In this document: piece by piece, positions 51,938 through 60,491 of the stretch
Layout of the letters: each line of letters begins with the position of its first letter
Position numbering within the stretch: position 1 is the first letter of the stretch
Source of the DNA: Pedobacter gandavensis
Lineage (GTDB): Bacteria > Bacteroidota > Bacteroidia > Sphingobacteriales > Sphingobacteriaceae
Direction of reading: 5' to 3'
DNA length: 64,000 bases
NCBI RefSeq assembly: GCF_014172405.1
Contig: NZ_WNXC01000003.1
Location: 372,001 to 436,000, forward strand
Translations under genes and position numbers: made by a program
Notes under the pieces: model-generated
Seen by the model: only the letters and a program-made list of their open reading frames with translations
The model's database searches: none
What the model was told of the DNA's origin: nothing

Positions 51938-52034
51938 CGCTTAGTTTTTAGATACAAGATTAACATATTTTTTTAAAACTGTCAGATTAGCGTTGTTAAA
52001 CGGCCCATTTTTATAACTATTCAAACCTATTGCT

Positions 52035-52042
52035 TAACTTTG
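52035..52042 (+). promoter_or_regulatory. -7 element of lipA
   Basis: TAACTTTG, full TAnnTTTG match, ending 4 nt before the lipA ATG, the same geometry as at ribH. No -33 TTTG at 19-21 nt. Confidence 0.45.
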
Positions 52043-52046
52043 CCTC

Positions 52047-52925
52047 ATGATCGAACTTCCGGTTGTTTCCGCAAACACAGTACAACGTAAACCTGATTGG
52101 CTTAGAGTTAAGCTTCCTGTTGGTAAAGAATATGCACAAGTACGTAGTCTGGTAGACACGCATAAACTGCATACCATTTGCGAAAGTGGCAATTGCCCAA
52201 ATATGGGCGAATGCTGGGGTGCTGGTACTGCAACCTTTATGATTCTTGGAAATATCTGTACGCGTTCCTGCTCTTTCTGTGCAGTAGCAACCGGCAGACC
52301 ATTGGCTGTAGATACAGATGAGCCAAATCGTGTGGCGAACTCGGTGAAACTGATGCAGGTAAAACACTGTGTAATCACTTCCGTAGATAGAGATGACCTG
52401 AAAGATGGTGGTTCTATCATCTGGGCAGAAACATTACAGGCAATCAGGAGAGAAAGTCCGGAAACTACATTAGAAACCTTAATCCCTGACTTTAGAGGGA
52501 TCTGGGATAATTTATACCGCGTACTGGAAGAAAGACCAGAGGTGATGTCTCATAATATTGAAACGGTAAGACGTTTGACCAAACAAGTGCGCATCCAGGC
52601 TAAATATGATCGAAGTTTAGAGTGCCTTAAACGCATTTCAGATTTTGGATTGAGAACCAAAACCGGTATTATGCTGGGTTTGGGTGAAACCGAAGAAGAT
52701 GTTTATGAAGCAATGGACGATCTGGTAGCCAATGGCGTACACATCCTAACCTTAGGACAATACCTACAGCCTACCCGCAACCACCATCCGGTGCTGGACT
52801 GGATTCATCCAGATCAGTTTGCAAAATATAAAGAAGTAGGCATGGCTAAAGGATTTAAATATGTAGAAAGCGGACCATTGGTACGTTCTTCTTATCATGC
52901 TGAAAAACACCTATTTGATTTATAA
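52047..52925 (+). CDS. lipA: Lipoyl synthase
   Basis: Radical-SAM enzyme that inserts two sulfurs into protein-bound octanoyl groups to form lipoate. The 292-aa protein carries the auxiliary-cluster Cys set in [16 protein letters not shown] and the radical-SAM CxxxCxxC in [29 protein letters not shown] and [17 protein letters not shown] are family blocks, and the C-terminal [13 protein letters not shown] has the RSSY motif that supplies the cluster-binding Ser. LipB is not in the window. Confidence 0.98.
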   Translation: MIELPVVSANTVQRKPDWLRVKLPVGKEYAQVRSLVDTHKLHTICESGNCPNMGECWGAGTATFMILGNICTRSCSFCAVATGRPLAVDTDEPNRVANSVKLMQVKHCVITSVDRDDLKDGGSIIWAETLQAIRRESPETTLETLIPDFRGIWDNLYRVLEERPEVMSHNIETVRRLTKQVRIQAKYDRSLECLKRISDFGLRTKTGIMLGLGETEEDVYEAMDDLVANGVHILTLGQYLQPTRNHHPVLDWIHPDQFAKYKEVGMAKGFKYVESGPLVRSSYHAEKHLFDL

Positions 52926-52956
52926 TCTGCAGGAATCAAACAAATATTAAATTTTC

Positions 52957-53001
52957 TTGTTAAGGTTTACGGTATATCTGTATATTAGTAAACCTTGACA
53001 A
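52957..53001. promoter_or_regulatory. 14-nt inverted repeat over promoter and start codon of the ECF sigma gene
   Basis: Left arm TTGTTAAGGTTTAC (52957-52970), right arm GTAAACCTTGACAA (52988-53001), 17-nt spacer; 13 of 14 pairs are Watson-Crick and the other is G-T. The right arm contains the TTG start codon. The spacer holds TATATTAG (52981-52988), a near -7 element 21 nt from TTG at 52957-52959. Confidence 0.7.
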
Positions 53002-53546
53002 CGAACAATAAAATCTCCCTCACTGAAGAACAACTCGTTCTGGCCTTAAAGGCTCAGGACACCAATGCTATGAAAGCATTGTACGATATGTATTCAGCCT
53101 CTTTGTTTGGTGTCATTTCCCGAATCGTAGTTCATACCGAAGTCGCGGAAGATATATTACAAGAAACTTTCTTGAAAATCTGGAATTCGGCAGGTACTTA
53201 TGATGTCTCTAAAGGCCGTCTATTTACCTGGATGATGAATATTGCCCGGAATTTAGCTATCGATAAGCTCCGTTCAAAAGATTTTAAGAATGCCAGCAAA
53301 AACCAAGACATCGAAAATAACGTAGATTTCGTTGACGCACAGAAAGAAACAACTTTCAACGCAGATGTGATTGGTTTAAAAGACATGGTGACTGCGCTTA
53401 AACCGGAATTCACCAATGTGTTGGATATGGTTTATTTTAAAGGCTATACACACGTCGAAGCGGCAGAAGAATTGGATTTGCCATTGGGAACGGTTAAAAC
53501 CCGCATCCGGATGGCTATTATGGAATTAAGAAAGCATTTTAATTAA
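52995..53546 (+). CDS. ECF-type RNA polymerase sigma factor
   Basis: Sigma-70 family group 4 factor of 183 aa. Start TTG at 52995 is the only start that keeps the N-terminus; the next Met would cut into region 2. Region 2 runs from ALYDMYSASLFGVISRIV to TWMMNIARNLAIDKLRS, with AEDILQETFLKIWNSA for -10 recognition; region 4 is FTNVLDMVYFKGYTHVEAAEELDLPLGTVKTRIRMAIMELRK. It is followed without a gap by an anti-sigma gene. A long inverted repeat covers its start, so its own production is probably controlled. It resembles the SigK/RskA pair type; the signal is unknown. Confidence 0.93.
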   Translation: MTTNNKISLTEEQLVLALKAQDTNAMKALYDMYSASLFGVISRIVVHTEVAEDILQETFLKIWNSAGTYDVSKGRLFTWMMNIARNLAIDKLRSKDFKNASKNQDIENNVDFVDAQKETTFNADVIGLKDMVTALKPEFTNVLDMVYFKGYTHVEAAEELDLPLGTVKTRIRMAIMELRKHFN

Positions 53547-54407
53547 GTGGAAGAGGGAAAAGCATATATCGAATCAGGCATACTTGAACTTTACGTTCTC
53601 GGCGAGCTTACAACGCAGGAACAACGGGAAGTAGAGGCAATGGCAGCAAAATATCCGGAAATAAAAAAGGAGATCAGTGCCATTGAGCTTGCTATGGAAA
53701 ATTATGCCCTGGAAAACGCGATTACACCATCTGCAGAGTTGGAGCGCATCATTCTGGAGAAAATCACACCGAAGGGAAAAGAAACACCTGTTGCCCCTAC
53801 TACAGCTCTATTGGCCAGTCAGCAGTCAGGAGTGTTGCCTATTCATCAAGCAGGATATGAATCAAAAATAAGGACCTTAAAATTTGCCTTAGCAGCTTGT
53901 GCAGCATTGCTATTAATAACAGGCATTGCGCTTTATTCTGCACATACAGAATTAGATACTGCAAAAAATCAAATCATCGCCCTAAATCAGGATAAGCAAC
54001 GATTTGCCACCACGGTAAATTACCTGGAAGGAACCAATAAAGAATTGCAAACTATTGCAGATATGCCTGCTGATCCGGATTGGAAAATAGTACGTTTGGC
54101 AGGGACAGAAATGGACCCTGAGGCAAAAATGACGGTTTATTGGCATACTTCGGGTCGCCATGTGATGCTGGACAATACCAAAATGGGACTTCCTAAAAAC
54201 GATGACGCACACCAATATCAATTGTGGGCATTGGTCAAAGGTAAACCTGTTGACCTTGGTGTATTTGATGTGAACGCAGACAGCAGTCACATCCTCTTAA
54301 AAATGAAGGAAATTGCAGGTGCTGATGCTTTTGCTGTGACTTTAGAGAAAAGAGGTGGTTCAGCTGCTCCTACGATGGACCAAATGATTGCCAAAGGTGG
54401 CGTTTAA
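53547..54407 (+). CDS. RskA-like anti-sigma factor
   Basis: Membrane-bound anti-sigma factor of 286 aa. It starts at GTG directly after the sigma stop codon, so the two are translated together. The N-terminal cytosolic part (YIESGILELYVLGELTTQEQREVEAMAAKYPEI) is the anti-sigma domain; one membrane segment lies at about 112-132 (LKFALAACAALLLITGIALY). A coiled coil (DTAKNQIIALNQDKQRFATTVNYLEGTNKEL) leads to a periplasmic RskA_C domain, KMTVYWHTSGRHVMLDNTKM with LPKNDDAHQYQLWALVKGKPVDLG. Release probably needs regulated proteolysis; this is by analogy with RskA. Confidence 0.92.
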   Translation: MEEGKAYIESGILELYVLGELTTQEQREVEAMAAKYPEIKKEISAIELAMENYALENAITPSAELERIILEKITPKGKETPVAPTTALLASQQSGVLPIHQAGYESKIRTLKFALAACAALLLITGIALYSAHTELDTAKNQIIALNQDKQRFATTVNYLEGTNKELQTIADMPADPDWKIVRLAGTEMDPEAKMTVYWHTSGRHVMLDNTKMGLPKNDDAHQYQLWALVKGKPVDLGVFDVNADSSHILLKMKEIAGADAFAVTLEKRGGSAAPTMDQMIAKGGV

Positions 54408-54409
54408 GA

Positions 54410-55354
54410 TCAGTCTTCCGCTTTATTAAACAAACTTTTTACGGTTATCGGAATTTGTGCGGCTACCTCTGAGGCCGTTACATTGAAATGTGTGGTACTC
54501 AACTCATCCCCGGCTTTGCCATGAAAATAGCAGGAAAGTATTGCTGCGGCCTTTGCACTATATCCTTGCGCCAAATAAGCGGTCAATATACCGGTTAGCA
54601 CATCCCCCATTCCACCTTGTGCCATCGCTGGGTTTCCCGTTTGATTAATAGATACATCGCCTTCATGATCCACAATAAAGGTATATTGATTTTTGAGAAT
54701 CAGAATGACACCTCTTTTTTTAGCTTCGGTTCTGGCCGTTTGTAAACGATCCCACCAATTTTTATGGGGACCAAAAAGACCATCAAATTCTTTTACATGA
54801 GGACTCAGGATGGAATCTTTAGGCAAGAGGTGAAATAAGTCTGGATGTCCGCTTAGGATGGCTAATGCATCCGCATCGATCACCACTGGTTGTTTCAGTG
54901 CAAAAATCTCTGCCATAATGGTATGACTATCTACCATTCGGCCAATTCCTGGCCCAATACCAATTGCATCATAATTATCTAATGTTCTGGATCTGAGTAA
55001 CTCAGAACGCTCGAGGTACATCGCCTCTGGTACAGCGGTATTCAGTGCCGTTAACCCTTGTACAGGAATGGAAAGCGTAATCAAGCCTGCTCCGCCATAC
55101 ACACAGCCTTTAGCACAGAGCAAAGCTGCACCCATGGTCTTCTCTGCTCCGGCAATGATCAGGGCATGGCCATAAGTTCCTTTATGAGAAAAAGGCATTC
55201 TGATTTTGACCATGCCGCGTATGTCGGCCAGTTCTATTAATTTATAAGGAGAAGCTTTTGCTTCTGCACTTTGTTTAGTTAATCCACGATCTACTACCTG
55301 TTTTTTACTCAATGGATCTGTATCGGGTAAATAGGCATTCAGGAAAACTGACAT
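54410..55354 (-). CDS. ADP/ATP-dependent NAD(P)H-hydrate dehydratase domain, epimerase domain missing
   Basis: Ribokinase-like repair enzyme that dehydrates damaged NADHX/NADPHX. The dehydratase domain (about 55-310) shows RMPFSHKGTYGHALIIAG, KTMGAALLCAKGCVYGGAGL, AIGIGPGIGR, PVVIDADALAIL and GNPAMAQGGMGDVLTGILTAYLAQG, all expected for CARKD/NnrD. In most bacteria an epimerase domain of about 200 residues is fused before it. Here only the last part appears kept: VVDRGLTKQSAEAKASPYKLIEL looks like the normal domain linker. An in-frame stop lies 10 codons or fewer upstream and uvrA ends 9 bases before. The gene is thus shortened or split; the dehydratase part looks intact. Confidence 0.85.
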   Translation of the reverse strand: MSVFLNAYLPDTDPLSKKQVVDRGLTKQSAEAKASPYKLIELADIRGMVKIRMPFSHKGTYGHALIIAGAEKTMGAALLCAKGCVYGGAGLITLSIPVQGLTALNTAVPEAMYLERSELLRSRTLDNYDAIGIGPGIGRMVDSHTIMAEIFALKQPVVIDADALAILSGHPDLFHLLPKDSILSPHVKEFDGLFGPHKNWWDRLQTARTEAKKRGVILILKNQYTFIVDHEGDVSINQTGNPAMAQGGMGDVLTGILTAYLAQGYSAKAAAILSCYFHGKAGDELSTTHFNVTASEVAAQIPITVKSLFNKAED

Positions 55355-55363
55355 AATTAGATT

Positions 55364-58207
55364 TTATAAACCCATTTCTTTCTTTAAAAACTTACCGGTT
55401 AAACTAATTGGGTTCTGTACTAATCCTTCAGGAGTTCCTTCAAAGATGATCCTGCCACCGCCGGCACCACCTTCTTCTCCTAAATCGATCACCCAATCCG
55501 CTACTTTTACGACGTCCAGGTTGTGCTCAATGACCAATACCGTATTCCCTTTTTCCACCAATTCATTCAGCACACCAAGCAACACATTAATATCCTCAAA
55601 ATGTAAGCCAGTTGTTGGTTCATCCAGAATATAAAATGTTTTTCCAGTGTCTTTTTTAGAAAGTTCCGTTGCCAGTTTTACCCTTTGCGCTTCCCCACCG
55701 GAAAGCGTGGTAGAAGACTGGCCTAAAGTAATATAACCTAAACCTACATCTTTAAGCGTTTTGATTTTACGGTAGATGACCGGCATATTTTCAAAGAAAT
55801 CACAGGCTTCCTCGATACTCATATCGAGTACGTCACTGATGGATTTACTACGGTAACGCACTTCCAGGGTTTCCCTGTTGTATCTTTTTCCACCACATTC
55901 TTCACAAGGCACCTGTACATCTGGAAGGAAGTTCATTTCGATGACTTTCATTCCTCCTCCCTGACACGTTTCACACCTTCCTCCTTTTACATTAAAAGAG
56001 AAACGGCCTGGTTTATAACCTCTGATCTTGGCTTCCGGCAATTGCACAAACAAGTTTCTGATGTCAGAAAACACGCCTGTATAGGTAGAAGGGTTAGATC
56101 TTGGCGTACGTCCGATAGGCGCCTGATCGATTTCAATTACTTTATCAATTTCTTTAATGCCATTGATTTTTTCATACGGCAAAGGATGTTTCTTAGCCCT
56201 AAAGAAATGATGGTTTAAAATCGGGTATAAGGTTTCGGTAATCAAACTGGATTTACCACTTCCGGACACCCCGGTTACGGCAATAAATTTACCCAATGGG
56301 AATTCTACCGATACCTCTTTTAAATTATGTCCACTTGCTTTGATGATGGATAATTTATGACCAGTTCCTTTCCTACGTTTTTTAGGAACTTCAATTCCTT
56401 TCTTACCATTCAGGTAAGCCGCAGTCAAGGTATCTGATTTTAGAATCTCTGCCGGAGTTCCCTGCGCAACGATTTGTCCGCCGCGAACACCTGCTGCAGG
56501 TCCCACATCAATCACATGATCTGCTTCCAGAATCATGTCTTTGTCGTGTTCTACTACCAATACCGTATTCCCAAGGTCTCTTAAATTTTTCAAAGCACCA
56601 ATTAAACGCTCATTGTCGCGTTGGTGCAAGCCAATACTTGGCTCATCCAGAATGTACATTACATTCATCAGTTGCGAACCGATTTGCGTCGCCAAACGAA
56701 TCCGCTGCGCCTCACCACCTGATAAAGTCCTCGCCGTACGATCCAGAGAAAGATAATTCAACCCTACATCCGTCAGGAAGCCCAATCTGGTTCTGATTTC
56801 TTTAAGAATTTCTTTAGCAATGGTATTTTGACGTTCCGACAAGCGACTTTCTATGTCCACATACCAGTTTTTCAAACTGTTAATGTCCATTTCTGCCAGC
56901 TCAAAAATATTTTTGCCGTCAATTTTAAAATGCAAACTTTCCTTCTTTAACCTCGCCCCATTACATACCGGACAGGTTTTAAGTTTACGGAAGGTTTCCA
57001 TATCGTCAATCGCTCCTTCTCCCTTTTTCTCCTGTTGCTCTTCCAACAGTTTAATGATTCCATCAAAAGTGATCTGGTAGTTTTGAACATTCCATTTGTT
57101 GTATTCTACAGCTACACTTAGCAATTCATGAGAACCGTCCAGAATGATCCCAATCTGTTCTTCTGTGAGTTTTTCCAGTGGCGTAGATAAAGAGAAGTTA
57201 TATTTTTTGGCCAGCGCCTTCAACACCTGGAAAACCCAGATGTCGCGGTACTCTCCTAATGGTGCTAAACCACCGTTCATAATGCTCAATTTAGGATTCG
57301 GCATCACCGATTCCTTATCGATTACAAAAATATACCCCAGTCCGTCGCAGCTTTCACAGGCTCCATAAGGAGAGTTAAAAGAGAAACTATTGGGTTGTGG
57401 CTCATCATAGGAGATTCCAGTGGTTGGGCACATCAGGAAGCGACTAAAATGAGCAACATTATTGTCTTTATCGCTAATTTTAATAATCCCTTTTCCCATT
57501 TTCATCGCGGTTTGAATAGAATCATTCAAACGCTTTTGATCTTCTTTATCAACGATCAGTCGATCAATGACCACTTCAATATCATGGATTTTATAACGAT
57601 CCACCTGCATTTTAGGGCTCATGTCCTGTATTTCTCCATCAATGCGCACCTTCACATATCCTTGTTTACGAATTTGTTCGAATAACTCTCTGTAATGTCC
57701 TTTACGGCCTTTTACTACAGGCGCCAGGATATTCACCGGCATCCCTTCAAATTTCTTATAGACATTTCCCAGAATCTGATCTTCGCTCATGCGCTCCATT
57801 TTCTCCCCTGTATTGTAAGAGAAGGCATCCGCAGTACGCGCATACAATAAACGCATGAAATCATAGATTTCAGTAATTGTACCTACAGTAGATCTTGGGT
57901 TTTTACTGGTTGTTTTTTGTTCGATGGCAATCACCGGACTTAATCCAGATATCTTGTCGACATCAGGACGCTCCATTCCACCCATAAACTGGCGGGAATA
58001 CGCGCTAAAAGTCTCCATATACCTCCGCTGCCCCTCCGCATAAATGGTGTCAAATGCCAAAGAAGACTTTCCACTTCCACTCAACCCGGTAATGACTACC
58101 AGCTGGTTGCGGGGAAAGGAGATGTCTATATTTTTAAGGTTATGTACCCTGGCACCATATACTTCTACATCCTTTTGCTCGCCCAGGTCAACGGTATTTT
58201 TGCTCAT
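55364..58207 (-). CDS. uvrA: Excinuclease ABC subunit A
   Basis: Damage-recognition ATPase of nucleotide excision repair, 947 aa. The first ATP site has Walker A ITGLSGSGKSSLAFDTIYAE and signature RTLSGGEAQRIRLATQIGS; the second has AVTGVSGSGKSSLI and TTLSGGEAQRVKLATELSK. Walker B motifs are MYILDEPSIGLHQRD and FYILDEPTTGLHFED. Zinc modules lie in YGACESCDGLGY (first, with partners upstream) and RCETCQGGGMKV with VPCEECGGKRYN (second, needed for DNA damage binding). It precedes the shortened NAD(P)H-hydrate dehydratase by 9 bp. Confidence 0.98.
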   Translation of the reverse strand: MSKNTVDLGEQKDVEVYGARVHNLKNIDISFPRNQLVVITGLSGSGKSSLAFDTIYAEGQRRYMETFSAYSRQFMGGMERPDVDKISGLSPVIAIEQKTTSKNPRSTVGTITEIYDFMRLLYARTADAFSYNTGEKMERMSEDQILGNVYKKFEGMPVNILAPVVKGRKGHYRELFEQIRKQGYVKVRIDGEIQDMSPKMQVDRYKIHDIEVVIDRLIVDKEDQKRLNDSIQTAMKMGKGIIKISDKDNNVAHFSRFLMCPTTGISYDEPQPNSFSFNSPYGACESCDGLGYIFVIDKESVMPNPKLSIMNGGLAPLGEYRDIWVFQVLKALAKKYNFSLSTPLEKLTEEQIGIILDGSHELLSVAVEYNKWNVQNYQITFDGIIKLLEEQQEKKGEGAIDDMETFRKLKTCPVCNGARLKKESLHFKIDGKNIFELAEMDINSLKNWYVDIESRLSERQNTIAKEILKEIRTRLGFLTDVGLNYLSLDRTARTLSGGEAQRIRLATQIGSQLMNVMYILDEPSIGLHQRDNERLIGALKNLRDLGNTVLVVEHDKDMILEADHVIDVGPAAGVRGGQIVAQGTPAEILKSDTLTAAYLNGKKGIEVPKKRRKGTGHKLSIIKASGHNLKEVSVEFPLGKFIAVTGVSGSGKSSLITETLYPILNHHFFRAKKHPLPYEKINGIKEIDKVIEIDQAPIGRTPRSNPSTYTGVFSDIRNLFVQLPEAKIRGYKPGRFSFNVKGGRCETCQGGGMKVIEMNFLPDVQVPCEECGGKRYNRETLEVRYRSKSISDVLDMSIEEACDFFENMPVIYRKIKTLKDVGLGYITLGQSSTTLSGGEAQRVKLATELSKKDTGKTFYILDEPTTGLHFEDINVLLGVLNELVEKGNTVLVIEHNLDVVKVADWVIDLGEEGGAGGGRIIFEGTPEGLVQNPISLTGKFLKKEMGL

Positions 58208-58321
58208 ATTTTTATTAAAACAATACTGATATCTATATATTTAAGACAACAAATTTTCAGCCACAAAAATGCTAAAAATTTTATCAAATGAAAAGTTTAC
58301 AAGCCTTGCGGCTGATAATGT

Positions 58322-59374
58322 TTACCAAACTAGTGTGGTACCATTTTCAGTGGGGTGGCCAGTACAAACCAGTACCCTTCCTGCTGCAATTTCATTGTCC
58401 ATTAAAACTTCATTATAATCCATTCTTACTGAACCTTTGGTACAATTGGCAGTACAAGTGCTACAAATGCCAGCATGACAGCTGTATGGCAGGTTGATTC
58501 CTGCTGCTAAAGCCGCGTCCAAAATGCTCTGGTGGTAAGGCACCTTGATTTCCTTAATTTCTCCTTTAAAATGGAGGATCACGGAATAGGTATTGGTATC
58601 TTTTACTTTCTTTTCGGTGGTATCATCTTCATCAGCCTCATCTTCAGGAAGTACAAAAGTTTCTTTCTTAATTTGCGTTTGATGGAAGCCCATGTTCAAC
58701 AAGGTAATCCTACAGACATCCATATAGTCTACCGGGCCACATGTATATAATAAGGTATCCTCTTTTTTAAATTCCTGATTTTCCGCTACGATTCTTTCGA
58801 TCAGTTGTCCGTTTAAGCGGGCCATCATCAGGTTCTTCGCCGTACTAAACAAATAGCTAATTTTTAGCCGATCCGGATATTTAAGCTGCCATTCCTGAAG
58901 TGCTTCATAGAACAAGCTGGCTTCGGCCGACCTATTGCTATATGCTAAAATGACTTTGGTATGTTTTTCACGGATCAATGCCGTCTTCAATATCGAGAAT
59001 AAGGGCGTGATGCCTACACCTGCGGCGAATAAAAACACGGTTCTTTTGATTTCTTCCTGCGGCAGATAACTGAATTGTCCATTTGGTTCCAATGCAGTAA
59101 GCACATCTCCAATCGCTGTTTTATGGTGTAAAAGCCTGGAGATTTCGCCATTTTCCACTCTTTTGATCGCAATAGTCAGTGGTTCTTCCAGATCTGGAGC
59201 ACTGCAAAGGGAATATGACCTTCTCAATTCTTTTCCATTCACCTCAAATACAAGCGTTAAGAATTGTCCGGCCAAATAGTTTGGCTTTGGGGCATCTATT
59301 GGCTCAAAACTGATGAGGAGTGTTTCACCCGGACCATAGGTCATTCCGGTAATGCGCAATTTTAACAGTTTCAT
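58322..59374 (-). CDS. FAD/NAD-binding oxidoreductase with C-terminal 2Fe-2S ferredoxin domain
   Basis: Electron-transfer protein of 350 aa in three modules: FAD-binding barrel (ELRRSYSLCSAP, the RxYS motif), NAD(P)-binding fold (FLFAAGVGITPLFSIL and LLYTCGPVDYMD), and a plant-type [2Fe-2S] domain at the end (LPYSCHAGICSTCTANCTKG, then a last Cys in VLVCTGHP). An acidic insert (PEDEADEDDTTEKKVKD) joins modules 2 and 3. The order FAD-NAD-Fe/S is that of the PaaE (phenylacetyl-CoA epoxidase reductase) and Hmp-reductase group. No paa genes are nearby, so the partner oxygenase or acceptor is unknown. No linked operon gene is seen. Confidence 0.9.
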   Translation of the reverse strand: MKLLKLRITGMTYGPGETLLISFEPIDAPKPNYLAGQFLTLVFEVNGKELRRSYSLCSAPDLEEPLTIAIKRVENGEISRLLHHKTAIGDVLTALEPNGQFSYLPQEEIKRTVFLFAAGVGITPLFSILKTALIREKHTKVILAYSNRSAEASLFYEALQEWQLKYPDRLKISYLFSTAKNLMMARLNGQLIERIVAENQEFKKEDTLLYTCGPVDYMDVCRITLLNMGFHQTQIKKETFVLPEDEADEDDTTEKKVKDTNTYSVILHFKGEIKEIKVPYHQSILDAALAAGINLPYSCHAGICSTCTANCTKGSVRMDYNEVLMDNEIAAGRVLVCTGHPTENGTTLVW

Positions 59375-59401
59375 AGTCGGGTAAAATAGTGATTTTCTGA
59401 G

Positions 59402-59430
59402 AAAACAAAAAGCCGGAATAAATTCCGGCT
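59402..59430 (-). terminator. Terminator after the lytic transglycosylase gene
   Basis: Minus-strand AGCCGGAAT / ATTCCGGCT stem with a tight loop, then TTTTTGTTTTC. It is 30 bases past the stop codon. Confidence 0.8.
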
Positions 59431-59460
59431 CCCCCCATTGTCTGTCTTAATATTTTATGC

Positions 59461-60270
59461 TTATTCTTTGTTTTCCGCTTTATCAGCTTCGCTGGCGGCC
59501 TTTTCAGCATTGTAAGCTAAAAACGCTCTTGACGCTTTATAACCATACTGATCCGGATATTCCATGATCTGTTTCATGGAAATCAATTTGTAAACGTAAC
59601 TAGCGGTTTCGCTGTTCAGTTTCATCTTGAAATAATTGTCTTGTTTTTGCCTGTTAATCTGCTTTCTCATGTGGTTATCACCAACATTATAAGCCGCTGC
59701 AACTAATGCCCAATTGTCAAAAATTCCGTAGAGTTCTTTGATGTATTTGGCGGCAGCGATTGTGGACTTGCGCAAATTGTTTCGCTCGTCTACTTTCGAA
59801 TTAACTTTCAAACCATAACCGCGTGCAGTTGCCGGCATGAACTGCCAGAATCCTGCTGCTCCTTTTGGAGAAACGCCCGACTTTAATCCTGATTCCACTA
59901 AAGGCATATACTTAAAGTCGTCAGGAATGCCGTAGGCGGCAAGTATTGGTTCTATTACAGGAAACCATTCAGCTGCTTTATTGTGCAAACGGTTGGTTTG
60001 TAGATTACTGTAACTAAATTTAGCAAGGGCCTTTTCCATTTTCCGCTCCACAATCGCATCCCCTAATGGTAGTCCTTCCTCTGCAAATTTTAGATCAGCC
60101 ATTGTTTGAGCTGGCTCCTCGATCTCTGATACTAGTGTATCGTTATTTTTTGTTATTTTATCTTCTTTTAAAAGACTTTTTGCTGCTTGGGGCATGTTGT
60201 AAGCAAACACTTTTGCCATTACTAGTAATGTAATAATTACCGTTAATGTTATTATGTGTTTCTTTATCAT
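59461..60270 (-). CDS. Lytic transglycosylase (SLT domain), exported
   Basis: Murein hydrolase that cleaves the glycan strand with anhydro-ring formation; 269 aa from the ATG at 60270. That start is chosen because it gives the signal-anchor MIKKHIITLTVIITLLVMAK and has AGGAGG 3 bases upstream, a strong Shine-Dalgarno that is rare in this phylum. The SLT domain (about 105-235) has the catalytic Glu in YMPLVESGLKSG, then SPKGAAGFWQFMPATARGYGL, DERNNLRKSTIAAAKYIKELY and NWALVAAAYNVGDNHMRKQI. Family GH23, MltD-like without LysM domains. A Lys/Ala/Glu-rich tail ends it. Confidence 0.92.
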   Translation of the reverse strand: MIKKHIITLTVIITLLVMAKVFAYNMPQAAKSLLKEDKITKNNDTLVSEIEEPAQTMADLKFAEEGLPLGDAIVERKMEKALAKFSYSNLQTNRLHNKAAEWFPVIEPILAAYGIPDDFKYMPLVESGLKSGVSPKGAAGFWQFMPATARGYGLKVNSKVDERNNLRKSTIAAAKYIKELYGIFDNWALVAAAYNVGDNHMRKQINRQKQDNYFKMKLNSETASYVYKLISMKQIMEYPDQYGYKASRAFLAYNAEKAASEADKAENKE

Positions 60271-60273
60271 TTT

Positions 60274-60279
60274 CCTCCT
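60274..60279 (-). promoter_or_regulatory. Strong Shine-Dalgarno before the transglycosylase gene
   Basis: Minus-strand AGGAGG, 3 nt before the ATG. Most genes in this window have no such sequence, and it decides the start here. Confidence 0.7.
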
Positions 60280-60308
60280 TTTTTTGGTTAACAATTTTAA
60301 AACGTTTG

Positions 60309-60340
60309 CAAAGATACCGTATATTATCTTAACTATCAAG
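60309..60340 (-). promoter_or_regulatory. Promoter of the lytic transglycosylase gene
   Basis: Minus-strand CTTG (60340-60337), 20 nt, TATCTTTG (60316-60309). Start near 60304 gives a leader of about 34 nt that contains the Shine-Dalgarno. It also shows that the longer upstream frame is not used. Confidence 0.6.
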
Positions 60341-60449
60341 CTTTTACAAAAACTGTCTCCAAAATCCACGTTTAAACACCCATAGACCGCGATTTTTTCC
60401 AACTCTTACAACTTCGCAAAATAGTAGCGATAAATTGCTCGATTTTTAC

Positions 60450-60457
60450 TAAATTTG
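60450..60457 (+). promoter_or_regulatory. -7 element of the rluB-like gene
   Basis: TAAATTTG fits TAnnTTTG. The predicted start, near 60462, coincides with the first bases of a small hairpin (60461-60477). No -33 TTTG found. Confidence 0.5.
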
Positions 60458-60460
60458 CAC

Positions 60461-60477
60461 CCGCATAAATTATGCGG
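60461..60477 (+). other. Hairpin at the predicted 5' end of the rluB-like mRNA
   Basis: CCGCATAAATTATGCGG is a perfect 17-nt inverted repeat (8-bp arms around one base). By the promoter placement it would form the very 5' end of the mRNA, where it could hinder RNA decay. Confidence 0.45.
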
Positions 60478-60491
60478 AATAATAGCGTATC

